The notes: generated by a model not told the origin, from the sequence alone. Counted from the first letter of the stretch, positions 7,885 through 17,306 are shown. The stretch: 61,860 nt of DNA from Planctomycetaceae bacterium (GCA_029259845.1 JAJDEI010000054.1:1-61860); one strand, 5' to 3'. Made by a program: numbers and translations.

Positions 7885-10344
7885 ATGGCTGGAAAACTCA
7901 AAGGTTTCAACATCAAGAAACTGGCCCTCAGGCATGGTGAGAAGGCACTCCTCGCCGTGGTGGGCGTGATTGTTCTGTACGCGTTGTTCGCAGGCACGAA
8001 ATGGATTCCCTTCGGCCATCACCCCAAAGAGATCACCAATGCGGTCAAGGAAGCGGAGCATGAACTGACAAACAAGACGTGGCCGGAAGACGAGCGGCAG
8101 AGATTCGTCGTCCCCGAAGGCAAGCAAGTTCACCAACTCGTCGCGCTGATTCGTGAGCCGGTCGACTCGGCTCCCTACGAGTTTTCTCAGTCGTTCCGGT
8201 TTGATCTGTACGGAACAACCACACCGATTACCGAGCCGGAGTGGTATCCGGTGAAGTCGCTGGTCGCCGATGCGGGCCGCGCGGTGTTTTATGTGAATCC
8301 GGACCCGTTCGAAGATGAGTTGTTCGCCAACGATTTGGAGTCGGAAACGGGAGCGGACAGCACCGAGACGGCCTTGAGCGAAGAAGACGACATTCCGCCC
8401 GAATTCCGATCCGCCAATCGTGGCTTGCGGGGGGCACCGGGCGGAGACGGGGACGACTACGAGCGAGCACGGATCGGCAGTCGCGTTTCCGGCAGAGAGA
8501 GCGTCTCGCCCGCGGACAGGCGGCGGGCCGGATCCGACCGGAGCCGGTCGACGAGCGGGCGGCGGGGCTCGTCCCGGTCGCGAGGCGGCAGTGGCGGCAA
8601 CGCGCGCGGTCTCTTGGGCAATGGAAGAGGGTTTGGTTTTGGCGGCGGCGATGAGGACGAGGATGCCGGCGACGGGGGCATTGGCGGCGATGGCGACGGA
8701 TACGGAGGCGGTGTGTCGGGGGGAGCGGAAGGTCGCGGACAACGGTTCGTCGCCGTGCGAGGCAAATTCCCATTGAGGGACCAACTGCGAAAAATCAAGA
8801 AGGCGGCGAATGTCCCCTTCCCCGATGCCGAGCAGCTTTTTCAGATCATCGACTTCGAGCTACAACGTAAGAAAATGCAGGAAGGGGCGGAGGACCCATG
8901 GGGAGGCGATTGGGAAACCGTCGACATCAAAGTCGCCAAGGAAGTCCTCACCGAGGCGGCCGATTTTGACGCCGAGGTCCTCAAAGGGATGGTGACCGAC
9001 AGCGCCATCACCATGCCCTTGCCCATGCGGGCGATGGGCATCTGGCACGATCTGGCCACGCACCCGGAACTCAAGGATTTCGAACTCAGCGAGGACGAGA
9101 TTCAGCTTGAGATGGAAATGCAGGAACGGCTGTTGAAGCAGCATCAGAAAATGCAGGAAGACATGCCCGAAGAGTTGGTCGAGAAGAAAGGGTTCTCTGA
9201 CTTTGTCCACGACGGCCGGTCGTTGGCCGGCTCATTGCGTGGGGGGCGGGGCTACAACGATGATAACGACACGATGGACGGCGGCGGCAGCGGCTTCGGG
9301 AGCGGGCGTGGCCTCAAGGGACGCCGGTCCAATTTCGGAGAAGACAACGACACCGTCGGCTATGGCGTCGGCGGAGCGTTCAGCCGGATCTACGATCCCG
9401 AGAAATTCCTCAAGGAAATCGAAGATGCCAAAGATGACGATGAGGAGAAAAAGAAGGTCCTGCTGAAGTACATCAAGGAGCAGATCAGTGACACCGGCGC
9501 GGGCGGTGAGATGTTGCTGTTCCGCTATCTGGATTTCGATGTCGAGCCGGGGGCAGCCTACAAGTATCGGGTTCGCCTGGAAGTCACTAATCCGAACTAC
9601 GGCCGCCGCAGTTCCGAAGCCGCCGGGCTGGCCCATGTGGTCGAGGGGCAAACCCGCAAGACCGAGTGGAGCAACATGACCGAGCCGGTCCGCGTGCCGG
9701 ATGACGTCGACTATTTCGTGGACGAAATCCAGACGCGGGGTTCGGACCGGTTGTATGCCAGTTGGGAGTTGTTCGAGTGGGATCCTGAGTTCGGAACCAC
9801 CGTCGCCAACCGCGACCTTGAAGTGGAACTGGGCGAAGAGATCGGCGGCGAATCGAAGCCGTACGTGCTCGATCCGGCCAAGCCGCGCTTTGAACCCCAG
9901 GACTACGAATTCCAGTCCGGCGACATTTTCATTGATGCGATGCATGTGGATTCCATCAACCTGAAAGATCACCCGGACCTCGCTTTGGCCCGCGGTGCCA
10001 GGCGGAACGACCTGAGGATCTCCAATCAGGCGCTGGTCGTGAGGAGCAATGGCAACCTGAAATTGATCGACCAGTTCTCTCGGAAAGACCAGTTGGAGCG
10101 CCGCAAGACGCGTCTCAAGTACGAACAGCAGGCGTTCGAGGACATCAAAGGGATCGAAGCTGAACAGAACCGGGACACCTTTGCGAGCGGCTCGGGAGGC
10201 GACGAGGGTGACGGAGTCGACGCGTTTGGATTTGGCGGCGGCGACCAAGGCCGGTACGGTAACGAAGAGCGCGGGCGGGGCAGACGCGGAAGGGGACGCA
10301 ACTCCCTCCGCAAGAGGAAGGGCGGCCCGGGTTCCGGAACCTGA
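7885..10344 (+). CDS. Large single-anchor protein of the pilus gene group
   Basis: 819 aa, not recognised as a known family. About 20 cytoplasmic residues precede a membrane helix (about 27-43, LLAVVGVIVLYALFAG); the rest is predicted periplasmic. Ordinary domains alternate with low-complexity blocks: Arg/Ser/Gly-rich near 180-285 (FGFGGGDEDED), a second near 455-490 holding NDDNDTMDGGG and FGEDNDTVG, and a basic tail (RGRGRRGRGR, then RKRKGG). Residues 545-600 (FRYLDFDVEPGAAYKYRVRLEVTNP) look like a beta-sandwich. The same DNDT-type signature occurs in the preceding gene, which argues for a shared structure. It may fill the role of PilP or of another platform component; this is inference. 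No strong ribosome binding site. Confidence 0.55.
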   Translation: MAGKLKGFNIKKLALRHGEKALLAVVGVIVLYALFAGTKWIPFGHHPKEITNAVKEAEHELTNKTWPEDERQRFVVPEGKQVHQLVALIREPVDSAPYEFSQSFRFDLYGTTTPITEPEWYPVKSLVADAGRAVFYVNPDPFEDELFANDLESETGADSTETALSEEDDIPPEFRSANRGLRGAPGGDGDDYERARIGSRVSGRESVSPADRRRAGSDRSRSTSGRRGSSRSRGGSGGNARGLLGNGRGFGFGGGDEDEDAGDGGIGGDGDGYGGGVSGGAEGRGQRFVAVRGKFPLRDQLRKIKKAANVPFPDAEQLFQIIDFELQRKKMQEGAEDPWGGDWETVDIKVAKEVLTEAADFDAEVLKGMVTDSAITMPLPMRAMGIWHDLATHPELKDFELSEDEIQLEMEMQERLLKQHQKMQEDMPEELVEKKGFSDFVHDGRSLAGSLRGGRGYNDDNDTMDGGGSGFGSGRGLKGRRSNFGEDNDTVGYGVGGAFSRIYDPEKFLKEIEDAKDDDEEKKKVLLKYIKEQISDTGAGGEMLLFRYLDFDVEPGAAYKYRVRLEVTNPNYGRRSSEAAGLAHVVEGQTRKTEWSNMTEPVRVPDDVDYFVDEIQTRGSDRLYASWELFEWDPEFGTTVANRDLEVELGEEIGGESKPYVLDPAKPRFEPQDYEFQSGDIFIDAMHVDSINLKDHPDLALARGARRNDLRISNQALVVRSNGNLKLIDQFSRKDQLERRKTRLKYEQQAFEDIKGIEAEQNRDTFASGSGGDEGDGVDAFGFGGGDQGRYGNEERGRGRRGRGRNSLRKRKGGPGSGT

Positions 10345-10509
10345 CGGACGGGGCCGTGCAGGGATTCACCGCACCCGAGGAGTTTCGTTGGAGCGACCGT
10401 CCGGCGAACGGCCGCTCAACGACGAGCGTATCTGTCGTGGGTGGCCGAACGGGGCTCCGTGCTCATGCCCCCGCCTCTTGGACCGTTTTCTGGACCGGCC
10501 ATCGCAAGG

Positions 10510-11889
10510 ATGACGAACCTCCCTCATGACCTCGACGGCCAATCGGTGACTGTCATGGGTCTGGGCAGTTTTGGTGGCGGACTCGGCGTCGTGCAGTTTC
10601 TACGAACGCACGGGGCTCGTGTGACCGTGAGCGACCTGCGGACCGCCGAACAATTGGCCGGCACACTGCGCCGCCTCTCCAGGAGCCGGCTCTCGGGTAC
10701 GGGTCACCTCAATCTGCATCTGGGGGAGCATCGCGAGTCCGACTTTCTCGCGGCCGACATGATCGTGGCCAATCCGGCCGTGCGGCCCGGCCATCCGCTC
10801 CTCGAACGTGCCCGCCGCCGCGGGATTTGCATCACCTCGGAGATGAGTCTGTTCTGGAGCCGGTGCCGCGGACGCATCGCGGCGGTGACCGGAACGAACG
10901 GCAAGTCGACAACAACGTCGCTCTTGCATCACCTGCTGCAGGCAGACGGTCATCCGGAGGGACGCCGCGCCTGGCTGGGTGGGAACATCGGCACAAGCCT
11001 GCTACCGGACGTGGACCTGATCGAACCGGACGACTGGGTCGTGCTCGAACTCAGCAGCTTTCAGCTCGCCGCTCTTGATGAACAGCAGGCGAGCCCGGAA
11101 GTCGCCGTCGTCACCAATTTCGCCCCCAATCATCTCGACTGGCACGGCACCCTCGACGCTTATCGGCATGCGAAACAGACGATTCTGCGTTGGCAACGGC
11201 CCGAGGACGTGGCGGTTCTTAACAGGGGCCAGGGTGTGAACACGTGGCGAACCCCGGCGCGAACGCTCTTCTTCCGCGAGCAGGACCTTCACCGCACATG
11301 GCAGGTTGAGGCCAATCCGGCTCTGCAAGGAGCGCATCAACGGCAGAATGTGGCAGCGGCGGTCACAGCGGCGCGGTCGATGGGCGTGAGTGATACGTCG
11401 ATTGCGCAAAGACTGCAAACGTTTGTCGGGCTGCCGCACCGGCTGCAGTTGCTGGGGACGATCGACGGCCGCCAGTGGTACGAAGACTCCGCCTCGACCA
11501 CACCCGAGTCGACGCTCGCCGCGCTGGCCCGGTTTGAGGACCCAGTCGTGCTGCTGGTCGGCGGAGCCGACAAAGGGGCCGATCTGGCGGAACTGGCTGA
11601 CGGCATCGTCGCGAGAGCCCGCGGCGCCGTGCTGATGGGTGACGTGGCGGAGACGCTGCAGCAACTCATCGCCGCCCGCCTCACGGAACAGGGCGACGTC
11701 GCAGCCGGCCAACGGATGAGCTTGTCGGTGGCGACATCTCTCCCGGACGCAGTCACGCAGGCGGTTGCCCAGTCCGGGCCGGGCGATGTCGTGCTGTTCT
11801 CCCCCGGCTGCGCGAGCTATGGATGGTTTGCCAACTACATCCAGCGGGCGGAGGAGTTTGCCAGGCTCGTCAGCAGCCGCGCGGTGTGA
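10510..11889 (+). CDS. murD: UDP-N-acetylmuramoylalanine--D-glutamate ligase
   Basis: Adds D-glutamate to UDP-MurNAc-L-alanine in cytoplasmic peptidoglycan synthesis, using ATP. The 459-aa protein has the expected three parts: a Rossmann-like N terminus (VTVMGLGSFGGGLGVVQFL), the central ATPase loop VTGTNGKSTTTSLLHHLL (about residues 126-143), NFAPNHLDWHGT and the glycan-ligase C-terminal domain with YEDSASTTPESTLAAL and LVGGADKGADL. The length is normal for MurD (about 450). ATG 10510 is preferred because the fold starts there; a GTG at 10441 would add 23 unlike residues. No other mur genes are next to it. Planctomycetes were once thought to lack peptidoglycan, but later work showed it, so an intact murD is expected. 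Confidence 0.9.
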   Translation: MTNLPHDLDGQSVTVMGLGSFGGGLGVVQFLRTHGARVTVSDLRTAEQLAGTLRRLSRSRLSGTGHLNLHLGEHRESDFLAADMIVANPAVRPGHPLLERARRRGICITSEMSLFWSRCRGRIAAVTGTNGKSTTTSLLHHLLQADGHPEGRRAWLGGNIGTSLLPDVDLIEPDDWVVLELSSFQLAALDEQQASPEVAVVTNFAPNHLDWHGTLDAYRHAKQTILRWQRPEDVAVLNRGQGVNTWRTPARTLFFREQDLHRTWQVEANPALQGAHQRQNVAAAVTAARSMGVSDTSIAQRLQTFVGLPHRLQLLGTIDGRQWYEDSASTTPESTLAALARFEDPVVLLVGGADKGADLAELADGIVARARGAVLMGDVAETLQQLIAARLTEQGDVAAGQRMSLSVATSLPDAVTQAVAQSGPGDVVLFSPGCASYGWFANYIQRAEEFARLVSSRAV

Positions 11890-12077
11890 TCCGCGGCCCG
11901 AGCCTGATAAACTTCATCGGTCCTGTCGGGGGGATCGGCCATACCGCCGATTTCCTCGGGAAGGCGGCCTCTCTGTTCAGACACGCACTGCAGAATCGGG
12001 CCGTTACTCTGCGGGAGGCCTTGCGGTTCCCCAGAGGGTGAACAGGTGACTGAACTTTCAGCGAGTTTGCGGACCGG

Positions 12078-13214
12078 ATGATGATTGCTGCCGAATGTGA
12101 CTCCCGAATCGCCGACATCGCCGCCAAGGTCAAGGCGGATGAGCGGCTGTCGTTCGCTGAAGGCCTGTTTCTGGATGAACAGGCCGACCTGCTCACGCTC
12201 GGCCGGTTGGCGGATCTGGTCCGCGAGCGAAAAAACGGACGGTACGCCTACTACAATACCAACGTCCACTTGAACCCGACCAACGTCTGCGTCTACCGCT
12301 GCACATTTTGTGCGTTTCGATCCGATCTGCGGGCTGAGAAGGCGTACGTGTTCACGGACGAGATGATCCGCGAGCGGGTCCTGGAAGCGCGCGAACACGG
12401 GGCGACGGAAATCCATGTCGTCGGCGGGTTGCATCACCTCAAGAAGTTCGATTGGTACGTCGACGTCGTTCGCACAATCCACGAGACCTGTCCGGAAATC
12501 CACATCAAAGCGTGGACCGGCGTCGAGATCCACTGGTTCTCGCATCTGACGAACAAACCGTACGACTGGGTGCTGCAGGAGATGATGGATGTGGGTCTCG
12601 GCAGCCTGCCCGGCGGCGGGGCGGAGATTTTCGACGAAGAGGTACGGTCACAAATCTGCGAACACAAATCCGACGCCGGCCGCTGGATCGACATCCATCG
12701 CACGGCCCACGGCCTTGGTTTACGGTCGAATGCGACCATGCTCTACGGACATCTTGAGCAAGCGCGGCACCGCGTGGACCATCTCTGTCAACTGCGGGGC
12801 TTGCAGGACGAAACCGGCGGATTTCAGACGCTCATTCCGCTCGCGTTTCATCCCGAAAACACCGGCATGAGCCATTTGGCCAAACCGTCCGGGCATTTCG
12901 ATCTGCGGATGATCGCGCTATCGCGGCTGATGCTCGACAACTTCGATCACATCAAAGCCTACTGGATCATGCTGGGTGAGAAGACGGCGCAGGTCGCGTT
13001 GGGGTTTGGTGCGGATGATCTCGACGGAACGGTGGTGCACGAATTGATCTACCACGACGCGGGAGCCAAAACACCCGAGGGACTGACGGTTGGCCAATTG
13101 CATCGGCTGATTCGCGAAGCGGGCTGCGAACCGGTGGAACGGGACACCCTGTATCGCCGCGTGGTCCGGGACGGACCGAAATGGACCGTCGGCGAGCCGG
13201 TCCTCGTTTCTTGA
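12078..13214 (+). CDS. mqnE: Aminofutalosine synthase (radical SAM)
   Basis: MqnE joins the carboxyvinyl group of 3-[(1-carboxyvinyl)oxy]benzoate to the SAM adenosyl radical, making aminofutalosine on the futalosine route to menaquinone. The 378-aa protein carries the radical-SAM cluster CVYRCTFC (C71, C75, C78), the VGGLHHLKKFDWY segment, HIKAWTGVEIHW, SLPGGGAEIF, SNATMLYGHLE and GGFQTLIPLAFHPENT, all characteristic of MqnE rather than MqnC. No other mqn genes are in the window, so the pathway must be scattered. It stands alone between murD and a DUF1805 gene with about 190 bases upstream. Confidence 0.9.
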   Translation: MMIAAECDSRIADIAAKVKADERLSFAEGLFLDEQADLLTLGRLADLVRERKNGRYAYYNTNVHLNPTNVCVYRCTFCAFRSDLRAEKAYVFTDEMIRERVLEAREHGATEIHVVGGLHHLKKFDWYVDVVRTIHETCPEIHIKAWTGVEIHWFSHLTNKPYDWVLQEMMDVGLGSLPGGGAEIFDEEVRSQICEHKSDAGRWIDIHRTAHGLGLRSNATMLYGHLEQARHRVDHLCQLRGLQDETGGFQTLIPLAFHPENTGMSHLAKPSGHFDLRMIALSRLMLDNFDHIKAYWIMLGEKTAQVALGFGADDLDGTVVHELIYHDAGAKTPEGLTVGQLHRLIREAGCEPVERDTLYRRVVRDGPKWTVGEPVLVS

Positions 13215-13297
13215 GTCGGGGGAACACGTCAGCCATCCCGAAGAGCAACCCCACAGAAGAATGCGCCACACGAATGCCCGGTCCAAAAACAGGAATC

Positions 13298-13375
13298 ACC
13301 GCAGAGTTCGCAGAGGGACGCAGAGACTCTTGCTGAGAGACTTTTCCTCTGCGCATCTCTGCGTTCTCTGCGGTA
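13298..13375. repeat. Imperfect inverted repeat of CGCAGAG units
   Basis: The left arm ACCGCAGAGTTCGCAGAG and right arm CTCTGCGTTCTCTGCGGT face each other across about 35 bases that contain further GCAGAG/CTCTGC units. A related structure with GCGGAGG units lies at 20739-20804. Intergenic, no T-run. Confidence 0.8.
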
Positions 13376-13438
13376 ATGTTATCTTTATCACGGTCGTTCC
13401 GCTTCAGTCGGCTGAATAGCAAGTGAGGGTCCTTTCGC

Positions 13439-13783
13439 ATGGCGGACAAACTTCCCCGGACCGCGAGTCGTGAGTTGCCGTTTGACAACGGGACGGCGAT
13501 CGGCATGAGCCACCGCTGGGTCGGCGGGCAGTACTGCACGATCCTCACCGCGGCCGGCATCGTCGGTTGCGGCATCTACGATATGGAGACGCCTGCCGAA
13601 TTCGACCAGGCGATCGCCATCGCCAAGGGGACGCCTGCCTGCCCGCTCGTTGAGCCGGAAGACCTGTATGGCGCCCGCATCGTCGACTGCACCCCCAAGG
13701 CGAAGTCGTTTGGCATTGAAGTCGGCATGAGCGGCCGCGAAGCCGTTGAGCTGATGCTGAAGGCCGTTCCAGCCGTGCCGTGA
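13439..13783 (+). CDS. DUF1805 (YunC-like) domain protein
   Basis: 114 aa. The segment GQYCTILTAAGIVGCGIYDM followed by KSFGIEVGMSGREAVELML is the DUF1805 pattern seen in Bacillus YunC, a small alpha/beta protein of unknown function; the C-terminal GMSGREA is especially typical. The N-terminal 25 residues are less conserved. It lies 67 bases ahead of a VOC-family gene on the same strand and may share a transcript with it. No function can be assigned beyond the family. Confidence 0.75.
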   Translation: MADKLPRTASRELPFDNGTAIGMSHRWVGGQYCTILTAAGIVGCGIYDMETPAEFDQAIAIAKGTPACPLVEPEDLYGARIVDCTPKAKSFGIEVGMSGREAVELMLKAVPAVP

Positions 13784-13850
13784 CGAAACGAATCCTGTTG
13801 CTTCGGTCCGTTGCCACTCCACATTTTCTCTCTTCGAACAGGTGACCGCC

Positions 13851-14270
13851 ATGAGTACCGCCACCACGACCTCGGCTCCCCTCTGCGTCCGGCACATCGA
13901 CCACGTGACGCTTGTCGTCAAGGACCTGGATCGGAGCCGCCAGTTTTATGTCGGCCTGCTGGGCATGCAAGAAGTGGAACGGCCGGGGTTCGGCTTTCCA
14001 GGGCTGTGGTTCCAGGCGGGTGATACGCAAATCCATCTGATCGCCGAGCACGAGGAGTCCGGGCCGGCGAAGATCTTCGTTCCGGAGAAGTGCCACCTCA
14101 GCCGCACACGTCACTTTGCCTTTGAGGTGGACGACGCGGACGCCACGGTGCAGCAGTTGAACGAACGGAACGTGCCGATTGTCGCCGGCCCCAAGCAGCG
14201 TCCGGACGGGCCGACGCAGCTGTACATCAACGATCCGGACGGCAATCTGGTCGAACTGTTCTCGATCTAG
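13851..14270 (+). CDS. VOC-superfamily (glyoxalase/bleomycin resistance-like) protein
   Basis: 139 aa, one VOC domain made of two beta-alpha-beta-beta-beta units. It starts with CVRHIDHVTLVVKDLDRSR, contains the metal-site residues typical of the fold (H in HIDHV, E in LIAEHEE, H in TRHFAFEV, E in DGNLVELFSI) and ends with the usual YINDPDGN. The substrate cannot be told; relatives include glyoxalase I, dioxygenases and lactoyl-type lyases. ATG 13851 is preferred because AGGTGA lies 5-10 bases upstream; the GTG at 13842 falls inside that site. Confidence 0.85.
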   Translation: MSTATTTSAPLCVRHIDHVTLVVKDLDRSRQFYVGLLGMQEVERPGFGFPGLWFQAGDTQIHLIAEHEESGPAKIFVPEKCHLSRTRHFAFEVDDADATVQQLNERNVPIVAGPKQRPDGPTQLYINDPDGNLVELFSI

Positions 14271-14548
14271 CGGAGAGGCTCTGAAGGGGGCCCCATCAGC
14301 GGGAGGCCCTCCGCGAGAATCCGCGAGAATCCGCGTCATCCGCGTCATCAGCGGCCGCTTCCTTGCCGTCGACGAGCCAGAAACATGAGCCCCGCCGCCA
14401 GCCAGCGCCTGTCCGCCGGGATCGTGCATTGCGAAAACTCTACTGGATTTGGTTCCCCGGCGTCGCTTATACTCGGTGAGATACGTCCTGCGCACGTTTT
14501 CTGCATGGACACAGGACGCAACACTGGGCAGTCAACCGGGAAGCGAGT

Positions 14549-14743
14549 ATGGCATCCGACATGGCGAAGAAGATGGTCATCGGGTCGATGGCTGCTGCGG
14601 GATTTGTGGCGTTGCTGGCGCTGCTGGACTTGGTCGCCAAAGTCCCGTTCGACGGCTTCAGCAAGACGATGGACATCCTGTTCCTCCTGGCCGCGGCCAT
14701 TGTGCTGTATCTTGGCTGGGATGCGTACAAGGATCTGCGATAG
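14549..14743 (+). CDS. Small membrane protein, unknown
   Basis: 64 aa with two hydrophobic helices (about residues 9-27 and 40-57) joined by a polar loop (AKVPFDGFSKTMD) and ending in DAYKDLR. GGAAGCGAG sits just ahead of the ATG, which supports it as a real gene. It resembles the many short membrane proteins of planctomycetes but no family is recognised. Confidence 0.6.
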   Translation: MASDMAKKMVIGSMAAAGFVALLALLDLVAKVPFDGFSKTMDILFLLAAAIVLYLGWDAYKDLR

Positions 14744-14822
14744 GCTGCTCGGCTGCCGCCGGTGGCGGGTTTTCTGTTGCATGCTGACCCTGCTGCATGC
14801 TGACGACGGGCCTCACGGACGC

Positions 14823-15053
14823 ATGCCGTTGCTGACTCTTTTCCCCGGATATTTTCTGCTGCCGCTCGCTGACATGCCGGCCACCGGTCCGGCCACCGAG
14901 CCGCGCGCTTTGTGGCAGCGGTTGCTGTTCGTCGGGCTCTGCCTGCTGCTCCCGGTGGTTTGGGGAGCGATCGTCAACAGGATGTTCGACCTCTGGCAGC
15001 GGCGGCCGACCGAGGCCGGTGACGACCGGATTTTCCCGGAATATCAGATCTGA
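14823..15053 (+). CDS. Small single-span membrane protein, unknown
   Basis: 76 aa: a weakly hydrophobic N terminus, one strong helix (about residues 33-50, LLFVGLCLLLPVVWGAIV) and a polar tail ending in DDRIFPEYQI. The start is uncertain; an in-frame ATG at 14781 would add 14 residues. It ends 11 bases before the TauE/SafE permease gene, so the two are probably translated from one message. Function unknown. Confidence 0.5.
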   Translation: MPLLTLFPGYFLLPLADMPATGPATEPRALWQRLLFVGLCLLLPVVWGAIVNRMFDLWQRRPTEAGDDRIFPEYQI

Positions 15054-15064
15054 CGGGCCCGCCT

Positions 15065-15961
15065 GTGCTGGATTTCGCCGTCACCGATTTGTTGCTGATC
15101 CTCACGGTCGGGTCCGCAGTGGGATTCATCTCCGGGGTCTTCGGTGTGGGAGGCGGTTTTCTTCTTGTGCCGGTCCTGCACATCGGATTGGGGCTCCCCA
15201 TCCAGATCGCCGTGGGATCGGCCGCCTGTCAGGTTTTGGGACCAGCGACGACGTCTTGCCTCGCACGGCGCCTGACGCGGGAAGACCTGCGGATTCCGTT
15301 GATCGTCGCTGGGGGAATCACCATCGGAGTTTATGCCGGAGCCACACTGTTACACTCGCTGACGAGTGGTCAAATCGCCCGATCTGGTTCGCTGGGGATT
15401 CACACCGGCGATCTCCTCGTCCTGTCGGTGTACCTCCCGCTTTTGCTAACGCTCGGCGGATTTTCGTTGTGGGAAGGGCAGCGCGCCTTGATCCGGCGTC
15501 CCGTACGAACCGGCTGGGTCGCCCACTGGAGGATACCGCCAACGGTCAGTCTTTCCGCGTTCACACACGGTCCCATATCGATTCCCGTACTGTCCTGGTT
15601 CGGCCTGCTCGTCGGTTTCCTGGCGGGATTGCTCGGATTCAGCGGCGGACTCCTGTTGCTGCCCGGTTTGATTTATTTGCTGGGCTTGTCATGGAGCAAT
15701 GCGGTCGCCAACTCGATCGCCATCGTCTGGCTGATCGCTTTCCAATCGACCATCGCGCATGCGTGGCACGGCCATGTGCAACTGTCGGTGGTGGCCGGGC
15801 TGCTTGTGGGGGGGACGCTGGGAGCGAAACTGGGGGTGAACTTTAGTGCGGGTGTGTCGCCGGCCCGTGGACGGCGAAGCTTCGGCTGGCTCGCCCTGGG
15901 AACAGCCGTCGTGATCGCCGCGAAGTTGGTGGCGCTGTTGCATTCGGCGGGTGCTTGGTAG
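15065..15961 (+). CDS. TauE/SafE family membrane permease
   Basis: 298 aa with about eight membrane helices in two halves. The N-terminal VGSAVGFISGVFGVGGGFLLVP and the internal GLLVGFLAGLLGFSGG are the duplicated glycine-rich motif of the family, which exports sulfite, sulfoacetate or similar organosulfur anions. The substrate is not evident from context: neighbours are a small membrane protein upstream and a DJ-1/PfpI gene downstream. Starts with GTG, which begins the first helix. Followed by a GTTCCCAA palindrome at 16004. Confidence 0.85.
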   Translation: MLDFAVTDLLLILTVGSAVGFISGVFGVGGGFLLVPVLHIGLGLPIQIAVGSAACQVLGPATTSCLARRLTREDLRIPLIVAGGITIGVYAGATLLHSLTSGQIARSGSLGIHTGDLLVLSVYLPLLLTLGGFSLWEGQRALIRRPVRTGWVAHWRIPPTVSLSAFTHGPISIPVLSWFGLLVGFLAGLLGFSGGLLLLPGLIYLLGLSWSNAVANSIAIVWLIAFQSTIAHAWHGHVQLSVVAGLLVGGTLGAKLGVNFSAGVSPARGRRSFGWLALGTAVVIAAKLVALLHSAGAW

Positions 15962-16003
15962 CAGAGGCGTACGTTGCCAAGTAGCATGCCTTGAGGGTAT
16001 CAA

Positions 16004-16028
16004 CGTTCCCAAACGGAGCATGGGAACG
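16004..16028. repeat. GTTCCCAA palindrome
   Basis: CGTTCCCAaa..catGGGAACG forms a short hairpin and matches the palindrome at 976-1000. It lies between the permease and the DJ-1/PfpI gene. No T-run follows. Confidence 0.7.
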
Positions 16029-16053
16029 TGACAAAACAGATTCAGGACAAGCG

Positions 16054-16632
16054 ATGTCGAAACAACTGCTGCTTCTGGCCGGTGACTTCGTCGAAGACTA
16101 CGAAGTCATGGTGCCGTTTCAGGCATTGCAGGCGGTCGGGTACACGGTGCACGCCGTTTGTCCCGGCAAGGCTTGCGGCGATTCGGTCCGCACGGCGGTG
16201 CACGACTTTGAAGGCGATCAAACCTACACAGAGAAGCCGGGGCACAACTTCGCGCTCAACGCGACCTTCGAGGACGTGCAGCCGGGCGAGTATTTGGGGT
16301 TGGTGATTCCCGGAGGGCGGGCGCCGGAGTATCTGCGGCTCGACGCGCGGGTTCTCAATTTGGTACGTCACTTCGCGGACGAGCAGAAGCCGATCGCCGC
16401 CATCTGTCACGGCCTGCAGATTCTGGCGGCCGCCGGTGTGCTTGCCGGGCGGACCTGCACCGCTTACCCGGCTTGTGCTCCTGAGGTGCGCAGCAGCGGT
16501 GGCGAGTTCGTCGAGCTGCCGCCGGATGACGTGCATGTCGATGGCAACCTGGTCACCGCCCCGGCCTGGCCGGCTCATCCGCGCTGGATCGCCGCGTTCC
16601 TGAAAGCTTTGGGGGCCGAGATCACACTCTGA
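16054..16632 (+). CDS. DJ-1/PfpI family protein
   Basis: 192 aa with the class-I glutamine amidotransferase-like fold. It begins [21 protein letters not shown], has the conserved acidic residue in the DYE segment, the [14 protein letters not shown] turn and the nucleophile elbow AICHGLQIL (Cys118). Relatives are cysteine-type deglycase, chaperone or protease-like proteins such as YhbO and PfpI; the exact activity is uncertain. AGGACA precedes the ATG at 16054; the frame is open upstream but runs through the palindrome. Confidence 0.85.
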   Translation: MSKQLLLLAGDFVEDYEVMVPFQALQAVGYTVHAVCPGKACGDSVRTAVHDFEGDQTYTEKPGHNFALNATFEDVQPGEYLGLVIPGGRAPEYLRLDARVLNLVRHFADEQKPIAAICHGLQILAAAGVLAGRTCTAYPACAPEVRSSGGEFVELPPDDVHVDGNLVTAPAWPAHPRWIAAFLKALGAEITL

Positions 16633-16823
16633 CCGGATCGTGTCATCGAAGTCACAGGTCGTGGCGGGGAGCAACCGCGAAGGAAGACACCCGGTGTATC
16701 GATACACGCAAGGGACGCCGGTCGAATACACGACTGATCTTGTCAGCCTCGGGATTCGGCGTATGAAACACCGGATGTCCGGGCGTCTGCGGATTCGCTT
16801 ACGTCAACTTTCGAGGAGATTCG

Positions 16824-17306
16824 ATGAACACGAACTGCGTCAGCCGGTGGACGTCCCTCGGGGCTGTGATCGCCGGTTTGGCGGTCATGAGCGGTGCGAT
16901 GGGCGCGCACGGAATCGACTCCTACCTGGTGAAGCGTTACGCCGGCGAGACGCGCGAAGTGACGGGCGTCACGGTTCCCGCCGCACAGAAATATCTGGCC
17001 GATTTCAAGACGGCCTCGCAGTATCAACTGGCTCACGGGCTGGGGCTGATCGTGGTTGGATTGCTGTCCGGCAGCGGACGCCGCCGGGCGCTTGCGGTCG
17101 CCGGATGGTCGTTTCTGCTGGGAATTTGCCTGTTTTGCGGAAGCCTGTATGGTCTCGCCCTGACCGCACATCGTCTGGCAGCGGGCGCTCGGCATGCGAT
17201 CGGCTTGACAGCCGCGACGGGCGGAACGTTGTTGATTGTCGGCTGGTTCGCTCTGGCGGCGGCGGCTAGTCCGTGTGGCCGCTCGGATGAGGAGTGCCAC
17301 ACGTGA
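16824..17306 (+). CDS. DUF423 family membrane protein
   Basis: 160 aa with four membrane helices. The conserved family features are visible: GAMGAHGI after the first helix, FKTASQYQLAHGLGLI, FLLGICLFCGSLYGLAL and a glycine-rich last helix (GGTLLIVGWFALA). DUF423 (YgdD-like) proteins have no settled function. It differs from shorter relatives by an insert around residues 38-55 between the first and second helices. AGGAGA eight bases before the ATG supports the start. Confidence 0.85.
   Translation: MNTNCVSRWTSLGAVIAGLAVMSGAMGAHGIDSYLVKRYAGETREVTGVTVPAAQKYLADFKTASQYQLAHGLGLIVVGLLSGSGRRRALAVAGWSFLLGICLFCGSLYGLALTAHRLAAGARHAIGLTAATGGTLLIVGWFALAAAASPCGRSDEECHT

Noticed and set aside
10441-10509. 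Upstream GTG start of murD
   Set aside because: Adds 23 residues before the Rossmann start that do not resemble MurD; ATG 10510 gives normal length.
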